A model generated the notes under the pieces. The model was given only the letters and a program-made list of their open reading frames with translations, ran no database searches and was not told the origin of the DNA. The translations under genes were made by a program, and so were the position numbers. From positions 558,001 through 622,000 of the forward strand of contig JAUFSD010000011.1 in the NCBI GenBank assembly GCA_033030425.1: 64,000 bases of DNA, read 5' to 3'. Shown piece by piece: positions 34,492-46,101 of this stretch. Within the stretch, counting starts at the first letter, position 1; each line of letters opens with the position of its first letter. This DNA comes from Verpa conica. Taxonomy: Eukaryota; Ascomycota; Pezizomycetes; Pezizales; Morchellaceae.

Positions 34492-36108
34492 TTCGTTTAT
34501 CTTTGATTGGGGAGTAAGTGAATCTGAAAGATTTCATATTCCAGTGCAGTAAGGAAGTAGGAAACGGAGGGCAACGAAATAAAGCGACGACGGAAGTGTT
34601 GTCACTCAGAGTAATCGCACAGCACCAGAAAGGGTAAGAGAATGTGAAATTCTGTCTTTGGGGGTACGGGTGAGGTGGTTGTTGGTTTTTGAGGATTGTT
34701 GGAGGTCAAGTATTGCTGAAGTCACGCAGGGGGGGTACTCTACTATAGAGAGTAAGCTTATTAGTCATTATATTGGTCGCGTGGTTGCGGGGGAAGTTGT
34801 GTTAGCCGCATCTTGGCGGTCGCCTGAAGATCAGTACTACATCTAGTAGGATTAGGCTGGTTTGCTTTACTTCACACTGAATACATGTAGTAACTCTTTC
34901 ATCGCGTTCTTTAGAGTTACTGATTTGCTCTTGAAAAATAGTCTCTGTATTTAGTGTAGGCTTCTGTAGATGGCTCAATCCAGGTAACAGTTATTCAAGT
35001 TATTGTGTATACCTAATATGACAAACTGGAGTATCACCAATCCTGACTATACTCGCTCACAAATAAAGTCTGACGATCGATGATGTACCAGTACATACAT
35101 AACGGGGCGAAACTAATGCCCAAAGCCTCGTCAAGGCGATATCTGAACAAATACTACCCTTTCCACTGAGGAGCCTAGAAATAACTTTGGTAGTTCTTTA
35201 ATTTGTTTGGTAGTTTCCTCTCAAACGATCCTTTCCTAGTATATAGCTATATAAGCGATCGTCAGACTATATTTTTAGGCGAGTACTATATAGAGGTAAT
35301 ATTCACATGGCGGGACAAAAGCTATTGGATATCACTAGTCTAACAAGATACAGGAGGTCTGTACTAATCACTTTGGATGTAATGAGTTACCTTAAGGTTA
35401 GTGCTCATTATATTGAGGATTATATTATACTACGCAAAGTTAACCTTTGCTACCCAACATAAACTAGGTAAGATGGAGTAAATGATTTATCAATACCAAG
35501 TCTTTGATGTAATCCTCTCTCCTTGATTCATAGCCTATATTGACCCATTTATCATCCAACACCTCCTTCAAAAACTGCTAGATATTCCTAACTAGTTGAG
35601 ATCTAGTGAGTGACTCATCGTCGTGCGTAATAGGACCATATGGTATTTGCTATAGTTTATAAGGTTATTGAAGCTTCAATTATAACGGTACCCATAGTAA
35701 TACTCAGCCATGGCACGTGGGACCGTGTCGGCAAGACCGTGGATCTCCCGTGAATGGTAGGTGCTAGGTCAATGACTGGGAATCCTGATTACAACTTCTC
35801 ATTCTAATCCCGAGGTAAAAGGTGGGGTATAGAAACTATACTATTGGAGACTACAAGGGGGGAGAAGAATATGCCTATAGAACGTTAATCCGAGTTCTGT
35901 CCGGAGAAGCGGAGAAATCCCACACCAGAGATTCCTGGTATCTACTGCTTACAAATTCAAAAAAATAGTCGAATATAAGTGCGTCCTCCACTATGCCTAT
36001 AGCCCTTCAAATATTAAATATCAGCTTCAACCTCCTCAAATACCCTTCATCACTCTGAAATTCTTTAAATAACCAATATAAGCTTCTATCCCTCTCTAGT
36101 ACCTCAAA
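34492..36108. other. Divergent spacer with a MITE
   Basis: 1.6 kb between the CUE/Smr gene and the nitronate monooxygenase, transcribed apart. Contains the element at 35052-35283. No gene seen. Confidence 0.45.
35052..35283. mobile_element. MITE family C, related ends to family B
   Basis: Inverted termini of about 31 bases: both begin CTCGC and end in AGTCTGACGATCG, with an A-rich middle. TA flanks each side (35050-35051, 35284-35285). Length is 232 bases, non-coding. The CTCGC…AGTCTG start is shared with family B while the interior differs, so both may have been moved by the same transposase; that is inference. Confidence 0.7.
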
Positions 36109-37431
36109 ATGTCCCCAGAAAACGCTCTCCTCAAGACTATGTTCCCCTCTACAAAAACTCCCCTCATATGTTCCGCTCCCATGCTGGGAATCTCCGGTCC
36201 AGAACTTATCACCACCGTCTATAAAGCCGGCGGTCTCGGTATCTCCCACCTATCTGCTCCTCCTAAAGATACTAACACCCATAGGTTTCCTCGGCGCCGG
36301 CTACGACCTCGCCCCCCTTGCCCAGAACCTCGCCATCGCACAAACTCTCCTCAAAGATACCACCTCACTTCCAATCGGTGTTGGTGTAATTGTCTTCCGC
36401 GCAGACCTAACCCTCTGGCTCTCCTCCCTCAAGCCCCATACCCCCGCCGCAGTGTGGTTGTTTGCTCCATCGACTCAAGAGCAACTAAACAAATGGATCC
36501 TCGCCACAAAAGCCGAGTATCCAGAAACAAAGATATTTGTTCAAATCGGCTCCGTTGCGGAATTGACGGCTTTGCTGGTAGGAGAGGCTAGTGAAGGCGT
36601 AGACGTAGTCGTTGCGCAAGGAGTTGCCGATTCTGGGGGCCACGGATTGCAGCGTGGGGCGAGTATAGTGGGGTTGGTACCAGAGTTTCTAGTGGTAATT
36701 AAGGAGCTCCGAGGAAGCGGTAAAGTACGCGGGGATCGGGTGTTGCCTGTGGTTGCTGCGGGGGGGGTTATGGATGGACGGGGTGCTGCCGCGGCGTTGA
36801 CGTTAGGTAGGGGTTGCCGTTTCTGAAGTTGGAGAGTTTTACTGATGGGATAGGTGCAAATGGGGTCGTACTTGGAACTAGGGTATGGAGTCTATATAAA
36901 TGTTTTTTGGGCTAGGTGTACTAGCTAACGGGAGGTAGTTTATATTAACGCCTGAATGCAGGGCTCCAGATGGATTGAAGAATCATTTGTTGGACTTGAT
37001 GGATGGTGGACAGAATACCGTTCGGTACTTACCCACCCCCCTCTATGGCTCCTATTGGCTTCGTTTACTCACGGGGTAGAACTCGTATATTTGATACACT
37101 TCGCGGTACCTCTTTCTGGCCACCGCAGTATAATGGCCGTGGTGCAGCGAACAGTACATATAGTGACAGCGAGAATGGGATGCTGGAGAATGATAATAAA
37201 GCACTATACGAAGAGGCTGTTGTATATCAGGATTGGAACCGGTTGACGATGTTCTGGTACGGTTGGAGAATTCTTATATAATTATTCCCGAATTTCAGAG
37301 CTAATAGAGACAGTGGTACGGGTGTCGGTTTAGCTAAAGAGCTACAGCCAGCAGGGGAAGTTGTGATAGCAGTTAGGGAAGGGGCAATAAAGGTACTGCA
37401 GGAGGTTGTAGGGGAGTTTGTGGACATTTGA
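36109..37431 (+). CDS. Nitronate monooxygenase (2-nitropropane dioxygenase)
   Basis: FMN-dependent TIM-barrel enzyme that oxidises alkyl nitronates such as propionate 3-nitronate to aldehydes and nitrite. Six exons: 36109-36238, 36285-36806, 36854-36882, 36939-37024, 37080-37256 and 37314-37431; 353 residues, all phases closing. Features in order: APMLGISGPELITTVYKAGG|LGFLGAGYD near the N-terminus, PIGVGVIVF, VWLFAPS, KIFVQIGS, VVAQGVADSGGHG (flavin-phosphate site and catalytic-region histidine), LPVVAAGGVMDGRG and A.TLGANGVVLGTRF. Then DGGQNTVR|TRIFDTLRGT, YNGRGA and MFCGTGVGL. The third exon is only 29 bases. The first 40 residues carry no signal peptide. Family certain; substrate not shown. 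Confidence 0.9.
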
Positions 37432-40400
37432 TATCACGAGTGATAGACTATGATTGGCGATGAAACCTGATTTCTAATACGGGGTAGCAAATACGAAACG
37501 AATGAAAAATAGGTGAGAAAGAAGTTTCAAACAATAAATACCATCCCTATATTATCCTGTTACAAAGTGGTTCACCTAGGCCCTTGGGATACCTGGTGTG
37601 TTTTTATTAACTTATTTCCTTTATATGTGTGGTAAATAGAAAGCACGATAGTATTACTGCCCTGGGGCGTACTCCTACTCCTATATATCCTCCATATCGG
37701 GCCGTGGTCGGCCCGCTGTGGATGTCTCGCCGAAATGACAAGGTGAAGATCCGGGCTATTTAAGAAGATCTACAACAATATGCAAACCGTAGGCTGGTAG
37801 TAGCTAGCCTCGTGCTCATTCATCCCTACAATTTAGTAAAAGTAATCATTGGGGGTGGACACGAGACTAGGTGATAGCTCATATATGTAATGCACTACGG
37901 AATTTGCTTTTACTATTCCTAGCGCGAGCTGTAACTACATGTATGTACATATGGAAAATGGGGTGGCTGCTAGTAAGTCGTCGCATATCCTTTAGAGGCT
38001 AGCTAGGCTCTATTAATTAGGGTCTGGGGATCTTAGACAACTTTAAATTTACGAATTAAGGATGTTGTTTTCCACTGTAGAATCCTAGTGAAGAAAGGTC
38101 TCGAGATTTTTTTATTAGTGGTAGGAGGCTGTTCGTGGTGTATACTATATTAGGCAAATTTTAGTTTTCATATGAACTATCTCTTGTCTTTAGCTATGAG
38201 GAGATGAAAAAAGTCCAGGCCAATTTGTCTACTTGGAGACGCTGCGATAACAAGTGAGTATCAGAGTTGAGCCTGTACAGGAGATTCCGTATGCTCTGCT
38301 TGCGCTATAATTAAGGAGTCACATGCGCCAAAACACGCCTAAACTAGGGCATTTTCAGCATAAATATCTATCCACCTGTTACGATCCGGTAACGGCATAT
38401 CTGTACTTTAGCTACTAGCTGCGTTCTTTGTAGGAACGCTAAGAAGAACCCTTATATAGGGTACGTTCGTAGATAATTAATAAAACATCTTCGCTCTCTT
38501 ATATCATCAGACATATATCCTGATACCACCCACCACTTAAAATAACAAATTATTTTAATAGGAGAGTCAGAATTTCCTGTAGTTTGTTCATTTATATAAT
38601 ATAATTACAGTTCAATATACTTTTTTAGTACTAGGATATTCCAAAAAGTGTAAAGTTGACTGTATTCTAAAATCTAAGGATTAGAGGTAGGTAAAAATTC
38701 GTTGGATGCGCTCAGACATGTTTTAGACCTGTTTTAGGTGGTATAATAAAGTCTTGGCGCTCATGATACTTGGGCAGACTGTTATTCATAGAGGAAAAAA
38801 TATTCATCAACTGGGCTTTTGATGTGTTCTAGGAGAGGCCTTTTGGTGTATTTAGGGTGGGAAAGGATAGCCAAAAGCTCCCTCCTTCATGGGCTAAAAT
38901 GTGGCAATATATAGGGCCAAATATGGTAATTTAGCCAGTAAAAAAAATTCGATTTTTGAGAATGGTAAGAAATATGGAATATTAGCATACTAGTCTATAG
39001 ACCCCCAGAGTATGGAGGTAGGGTCTAAAACACCTAGTATGACCTTTTTTATCATTTCACACTCTGTTATGTTAATAAAGCACGCTAGACGTGGCTTACC
39101 CGTGGCTAATATCTTGTACTTAGCCGCTTAGCGACCCTAGCCCTAAGCTAGGGCTCGATATATAGCGTTCGTTCGATAGATGAATGAACGACATCTTCTT
39201 CTCTTACTAAAAATCGTATTATCATCGTGATACACTCTATCTGCATAAGTATACCCACCTCAAATTTATTATGGAGAGTAAATGTATCTTAAGAATTTAT
39301 AGGGTAGATATAAGCCTTAATTCTTGTGTAAAACCAAACCTAACCATGTAAAGAAGCCCCTCCTCTATAGGCTTTAAACCCCAATTTTTTTTGCAGGAGC
39401 GCTGGCTTCCAGCCTTGGAGTATGCATGTGTATGCTAAAACACGCCAAGATCCGCTGAATCAGCGTCCAATAACTTTTTACCTGCTGTACTTGGTCAACA
39501 TTTTTTGTGCACAGTAAGGTCAAATGAACCTAGAATAATTACCAGATAGGGATTAGAAGAATAAAAATCTTCCTATACTCAGGCGTTTATTAAATACTCG
39601 TAGGGAGGTTGCAACCTTAGGCGACACTTAAAACTATGTGTGGGAGGTAGTAGCAATAAAACAAAATGAGAAGACAGCAAACACAATCACAATAACAATA
39701 TAGATTTATCACAGTAGTTCTAGGTACTATACATAGCTTATGCCTGCTTTTTGTATGATTTTGGGGTTTTTCTGTGAAAGGATTTTGGTGAGTTTTGGTG
39801 CTGTGTCTCTTCTCACTACGAGTATTTAGTAAATACCTGAGTAAATTAAAGAAATTATTAGACATCTTCCTCTTGCATGGCTGTTTGTGTTTTTGCTAGT
39901 GTTGCAACCACAACCTGACGACATAATTACAGTACAAGTAACCCAGGTTTCAAGACGCTGGAGTTGTTGCGACTGTGAAAATCGTGTGTGCGATGAGGCA
40001 GCAGCAGCAATAAAAATAACCATAAAGGGAAGAAAAGTAGCTGCAGTGACAATATAACCAGATAGAATTCAATTGGGAGCTTCAAGCAAATAGTATTTGA
40101 TCTTATCTAGGTGGTTTTGGGTTACAAACTTCACGGGAGTTTTTGTGGGGGCTGGCGTTGCTGTTACAGCTTTTCCGACTCGAGTATCATGACCCAAAGT
40201 CACAGTCTGCACTGGAAAAAGACCCAACACCAGTATCATAACTTAACGCAGAGATACAAGTACTATACACCAAAGAGAAAGAAAAAAATAGGAAAGCCAT
40301 TAACCGATTACCATCTCATGATATATCCAACTGTCCTTTCCCCATACACCCTCATTTCTTTTCCTCTAACATTATGTAAAAGGAAATATAAAAAATAAAA

Positions 40401-40468
40401 ATAAACCCCCATTCCACACGTAGATCAAAAACAAGAGTCTAATTCTGGGAATCCATGAAACTAGGTAA
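37432..40468. other. AT-rich gene desert
   Basis: About 3 kb without a supported gene. AAAACACGCC occurs twice (near 38332 and 39440), and C/G-poor, TA-rich stretches dominate, consistent with old decayed repeats. No complete element ends found. Frames at 39617-40023 (minus) and 40111-40398 (plus) look like chance. Confidence 0.4.
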
Positions 40469-43401
40469 CTAACTTGTAGACCACCTCTGGTTAATCTGTT
40501 TTCTCCTCACCATCGGGGCCACAAATCCAACACCAACACCCAATGCGACAATTGTCCCAACCAGCTGAACCTTACTGAATCCCTTCGCGAGCACATCGAA
40601 CGCCATACTAGGCGTCACCCTAGTCCCAAACAAGTCTCCCCCATATGCAAACACAAGGCTGGTACTCTCCAACAACGCTGGTGTAGTAACAATCTTCTTA
40701 ATCCCAATGAGCTCGCGTTTATGGTTAAGCATCCCGCGGGGATCAGCGTCGATGACAGGAAAGTACTTTATGAGCCCTTCTTCCATCTCTCCTGCGTTTG
40801 CATCACGGCCTACAGGGCGCCGAGGATCAAGCATGCGTTTTGGCAGCCCAAGGATAGACGAATATTCAGGCAATAAAGCAAGGATTTCGTGGCTTGTGAT
40901 ACCCTGGCGGGTGGTGGTGGTCGCAAGAGAAGCTATCTCGCCGGGGAAGATGAACGACTGTGAAATAACGAAGGGATTGCCAGTTTCCCCAGCGAGGGCA
41001 GAGTAGTTCCATGCTCCCCCTAATGGACCACGGTCATTCTTGACATCGCTCTCAAATATCTCAGACACTACGATATGGTAGCCCTTTGCAGCAGTTTGAC
41101 CAGGGATATTGTCGTCGCCGTAGTAACTATAAACGATCCAGTTCTCGGAAACGGTAGAGACGATGGGTTTAGTAGTGTCAACGCCTGCGTGGGTGGTCGA
41201 GTAGAGAACTGTGCCGGAGACGGAGTCAAGCAGGTGAATTGACGCGGTAGAACCTATGAGGTTTGCGGTAATGATCGAGATGAGGTGTGGGTTGATGTAT
41301 TTGTACATTACCGAGCGATCACCAAGGACCTTTCCGATAGAAGCAACAGGGTCGTGGGCGGGACGGGTAGAGATGGATGTGATTTCCTCGTTGGTAGGAG
41401 GATTGAAGACCCAGGTTTGTTCAGGTTTGCCAGAGGCTGTAACTTTGAGACCCTTTGCATGGCCAGCGTCGTCTTGGACAGCGAGGTAGACGGTTTCTGG
41501 AAGCTCAGAACCGGCGGGTAAGACGATGACCTTTCCACACTTCAAGGCAGCTAAAACCAATTTCCGCCCAACGCCTTCTACAGTGCTTGAGCTTTTTACA
41601 GAGCCACAGCCGGGAATCTTCTCCCTCTTTAAGACGGTGCCTTCAAAGGCGTCGAATTCAAGATACTCTCCACTCTTTGTGATGACTGCAACAACTCCCT
41701 TAGAAACCTCGTACACTCCAAGAACACCCTTCCAGTCGCCCTCCGCTGGTAGAACGTTCGCCTCCCAGGCTATTTCACCCTTCTTCCCAACGTCCAATGC
41801 CGCCAAACCACCATCCTTAGTAGCAACAATGGCGTATTTTCTGTATCCAAAAAAGTCTCTCCACTTCCCACCTTGCTCCTCCTTCTCTTTGCTCAAGAAC
41901 GCATCCATAACTCTCACTGGAATTCTAGACATCCAAGCAGGCCCGTATTGAATGAACTCCTGAACATGTCTAGTGAGGCGGTGAACATATGCAGCGCCAA
42001 CGCTCTTATGTCCTTCAACATTCAACTCCTCCGCAACCTTCTCAGCAGCGGGATCTAAGAGTTCGGCAAATGTAGACGCAACCACAGAGGCCAATGACTC
42101 TTTGCGAGTCCACTCCACATCACCATTACGGACAAGATGAGTATTTCCATTGAAACCTGGGGAAGAAGTAGATATGAACGAGCGAACCGCATACGAGTTT
42201 CCGTCTGACCTGGTAACAACCTCAGAGACTGCATGTGTAATTCTGCCCACCCTACTTTCAACTTTAGGAGTATATGTGGCTAAAGGTCTAGTGCCTTCTG
42301 CTCCATATAAGAATACCTCCCCATTGTCTAAGGTCCAAACGTAAAATAAATCATGTTCAGACTTGCTGATTGAAAATTTGCTGTCTGTACCTTGCCTCTC
42401 CTCTGTCCGGAAGAGTTCATGGGTCGGGCGATATGTATTTTCCCAGCCGTAAACTACTGCCCATGATTTTTCGGCGGTCTTATAGTGTACCAACACAGTG
42501 TCTTCGGTGGTGTGAATTTCAATGTTGGTAACACCTTCTGGGATTTTTATGAGGTCACCAGAAAGCCTACCTCCGTTTCTGAGAGGAAGTAACTTGAGGG
42601 CACGGAACCCATCTTCGGTCCACGCAAGGAGGGAGTTGGAGTTGTAGATGTGTTCCGCTGCCTCAATAGATGAATGTACAGCACCTGAGAACTTAGTAGG
42701 CTCGCCTGATTCAAGCCCTAAGCTGGTAATCTGCATATTTTTTGATGACTTTTCCAGTTGGTGAGAAACAACTACGATACTATCTGTAACAGCAATCGAA
42801 TGCGGTGTATCCTTCCTAGAACCACCACCACAAATTAGTTTTGAAAAAGGTCTCTCTATAACTAGGAATAGAAGAGAAACCCATACTCATCAAGTCCTTT
42901 CCACTCCCACAAAACAGTCCCAGTCCCACCTTCCAACATCCTCACACTGCCATCATCAAAGAGCACCACAACAGCGTCCTCCTTACCCGCAGGCCTGACA
43001 TCCTTTACATTCCCACCAGCGAATTTATTCTCCCACACTAACTTCCCTGTAACTGCATCGAACGCTTTGACATCCCCGCAGCTCCCAGTAACTACGACGC
43101 CATTCACGGCTCGTGCTATCTTCTCGTATGCGCAAGCGTCCAGCTGGTGCCGCCATAAAATCCCACCATCTTTTGGGTGAAGGGCGGCGAGAATATTGCG
43201 CTCGGTAAGCGTGTATATCAGGCTCGCCTTCGCGTCTGAGACAGGGCGATGGAAGAATGTAGACCCTTGAATCGAGGGACCGAGAAGTGGGATATGCCAG
43301 TCGTTCTGGAAGGCCTCATCTTGGAAGACAGCGACGGCTGTTGGCAGAAAGGCTGCGAAGCCGACGATTAGAGACGCTAGGGGGGTTGTTGATACCCTCA
43401 T
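40469..43401 (-). CDS. emc1: ER membrane protein complex subunit 1 (EMC1)
   Basis: EMC1 is the large luminal beta-propeller subunit of the ER membrane complex, an insertase for tail-anchored and multipass proteins. Exons 43401-42887 and 42815-40469 join in phase to 953 residues, the family length; the join reads KGLDE|KDTPHSIAV. Residues 1-24 are a signal peptide (MRVSTTPLASLIVGFAAFLP…), then FQDEAFQNDWHIPLLGP. PQQ-like propeller strands follow (LYTLTERNILAALHPKDGGILWRHQL; DAVTGKLVWE; SVRMLEGGTGTVLWEW). The C-terminal DUF1620 region contains YKYINPHLI, LLDSVSGTVLYSTTHAG, NWIVYSYY and ISQSFIFPGEI. One membrane helix near the end (VGTIVALGVGVGFVAPMV) is followed by a basic tail RRKQINQRWSTS facing the cytosol. 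Confidence 0.95.
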
Positions 43402-46101
43402 TTTGGAATTTTGGAATAGTTAATTAGGATGTAGAGGGAAAGAAGGCTCGAAGGCCTTGAGAAGGATGGTTGGGTCGAGTGGTTAGGTGGTTTTTTCTGT
43501 TGAGATACTTTCGCAGGGGGAGTTGATGGGAGGCTCTCGTGGCAGCTTTGGTTGGTTGCTAAAGGGGAAACGTGATTGCTTGGCATACGCGATGTTTCGA
43601 TGTAGTCGGGGATTTGGGTCCATGGGATTTTGTGCAACAAAACACATGCCTGAGAATAACAATTACCAACCCGCGATCAATTACGGTCCTTTATATCCAA
43701 TAACAAATGCAGGGTAATATAAAAGTAGCAGAAAAGAAGATGTATTCTATCGAGTGATGGACTGTGAATGTTCGCAGAACGGTAATTTTTATCCACACCA
43801 GGTCTCTTAGGCGTCTCTAGGGTATATATAAAAATTCTGATACGAGGACTCAAATTCCTTCTTAACCAAAGAGTGGTGATGAACATAGAAGTCGGAACCT
43901 GGCTAAGGATTTATGGGGGACCAAGGAGATACGGTCAAACGGCTTGGACATAGACTTTTTTCCAAAGAAGATAGATAACGAGTTTTCAACCTTGGGCGGA
44001 AATCCCTTCACGTAGTATACGTTCCTACACCTCAGGTGCTAGCTCCCCCAACGTGAGATGATGCTAGTAATTGGTCATAGTCACAGACGAGTGATTTTGC
44101 GTGAACTTAGCTAACACTTGGTCATAGGATCACTGGTGGGGTTGCCCAAGTAAAGGCTGCTTCAGAGCGCATGGCACCTGGTAGATCGAGCCCGTAGGAG
44201 TGGATTGTTCGTTGAGGTCGGTTGGGTCAGTTGGGGGGTTGTGATGTGAGAGTGGGGGAGTTTGATAAGGTAGCTACTGGAGCTTAATAACGTCTTGTAG
44301 GAGCTTCTGTCTGGTACGAGTATGGGGAAGTAGAGGTGCTGGTGAGCTTGAATGACGTATTCAGAGCTTCTTATTGGTTCATTTTACCTGTCGGAGGGTG
44401 ATGGGTTTGGGTTCTGTCGGGTTACTTCCTCGTGGAGTATAATCTGGAGTGCTTTATCCAAAGATAGCCTTTCTAGTGGTATCCATCAAATCGCACCCCG
44501 TTGTCCACAGCAAGGCCTACTATGACGGGCACTCTTGACAGTACAGCAGAGAATTCTCTTGAATTATGGCCTCTGTGGAGCTGCAAGAAATTCTCTGGGC
44601 TCAAGAATGGCACGTAATTCGAGTAGCCGCTATCGGATGAGTGGTTGTCGTCGATTGCCTGAGATGTTTGGTAAAGAGCTTCCCGTGCAAAGGCCTTGCC
44701 ATAGCACTAGCATTCTTAAGGCGAAATATAACTAAGGTAATGTATAGTGATGAAATTTGAAGTAGTCGCGAAATACGCAAATAATTTTATCGGATAACCA
44801 TACATGTTGTTGCATGTCGTCATTATCCGAGAGGATCCAGGGGGTAGGGTTTTGGTGACTCTTAATTTGCAAGACGCGTCAACCTGGCCATCCACGAGTG
44901 GATGAATGGGCATGGCTACTGCATCTGGGACCATCTGTCAATATGTACTATACTGCGCATAGGATATATGTAAGAACCGAGGTGAGTAGGTAGGGAGGAG
45001 AGGGGGAGGGACTACGAGGGATCGAAGGCTCCGGGGGAGGGGGCATAACTGAGGGGGTGAAGGGAACGGACGGCGGGACGAAAGATGAAGAGGCAGGGCG
45101 CAGGATCATCAACCAAACGGTCTTATTCTAATCTAAGCCGCAATAGGCTGACGCTATGCCTTTTATAGTACTAACGCTGTAGGTCAGGAGGGAATTGAAC
45201 TTTTTCCTGTGTCTGTCTTTTCACGTTCCGTCACGGCGTCACCACCAACCGCGCCCCGTTTCTCCAGAAATTGACCAGAGAACTCTCTGATAATAATATC
45301 TTTGAAGTTGTTCTGTAGCTGTACTGTAGGGCAGACAACCCAGTCTCGACTATCACTGCATCAATCAGCCCTCAGCCCACAGGCGCTTTCTTCTTTCTTC
45401 TTTCCTCTTTCCTTCTTTTCCATTTCCTCTTTATTACCGGTGTCGGTTGGTTCTCCCTAGTTTTTTTAAGCTGTCACGAGTCACGACACGCTTCCTTTAC
45501 ACACGCCGCTGCCATCTTCTGGCCGTGTACTCTCATACACTACTCCCTCACACTCCCTCACTCCCCGTCGGTCGTCTGTATCCTTCTGGCGTTCCTTCTT
45601 GTTCTCTCCTCTGTCGTTCCCTCAGCAACGCCCACCACCGACTGACCGATCTACAGACTGACTGACATCTCGTCGTCTCGTCTTGCGGCTGCTGCTCTCT
45701 CCCGAGAACGCCTCTCGCTTTTTTACTCTCTATTCTATATTCATCTTCTCTTCTATTCGTCTTCCATTCTTCCACTCTTCCATTCTTCCGCTCGCTTCTT
45801 ATCCCCTTCAACACTTCTACTGCTAGATTAGCTTCTGCTAGGCTCATCCTTCGTTTGGCCATACCAACCTCCCCCCTGCAACCTCATACTTTTCTTGTTT
45901 CTTCGCGTTCCCCCCCCCCCCCACAACACGCGAACCTACAATTTTATAAAGTCACAAACTCACCATCACCTCCGGCTCTCAACCTTTCAAAGACCCCTCG
46001 CCTCACCCCCCTCCCCCCCGCCACACACATTTCATCAACATCTCTCGCTAGCTTCCCCACTCCATTGTAGATGCAACTTCCGCTGTAAGCTTCGCAGCAG
46101 A
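43402..46101. other. Divergent spacer between EMC1 and SET1
   Basis: 2.7 kb with no supported gene. The left part is ordinary. About 44980-45120 is purine-rich (GGGAGGAGAGGGGGAGG-type runs), and about 45380-46100 is strongly C/T-rich, probably the promoter and a long SET1 leader. Confidence 0.45.
45380..46101 (+). promoter_or_regulatory. Pyrimidine-rich SET1 leader/promoter
   Basis: Long C/T-rich strand with runs such as CTTTCTTCTTTCCTCTTTCC and a C-tract near 45911, a usual pattern at strong fungal transcription starts. Small upstream ATG frames are present. The transcription start cannot be fixed from sequence alone. Confidence 0.4.
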
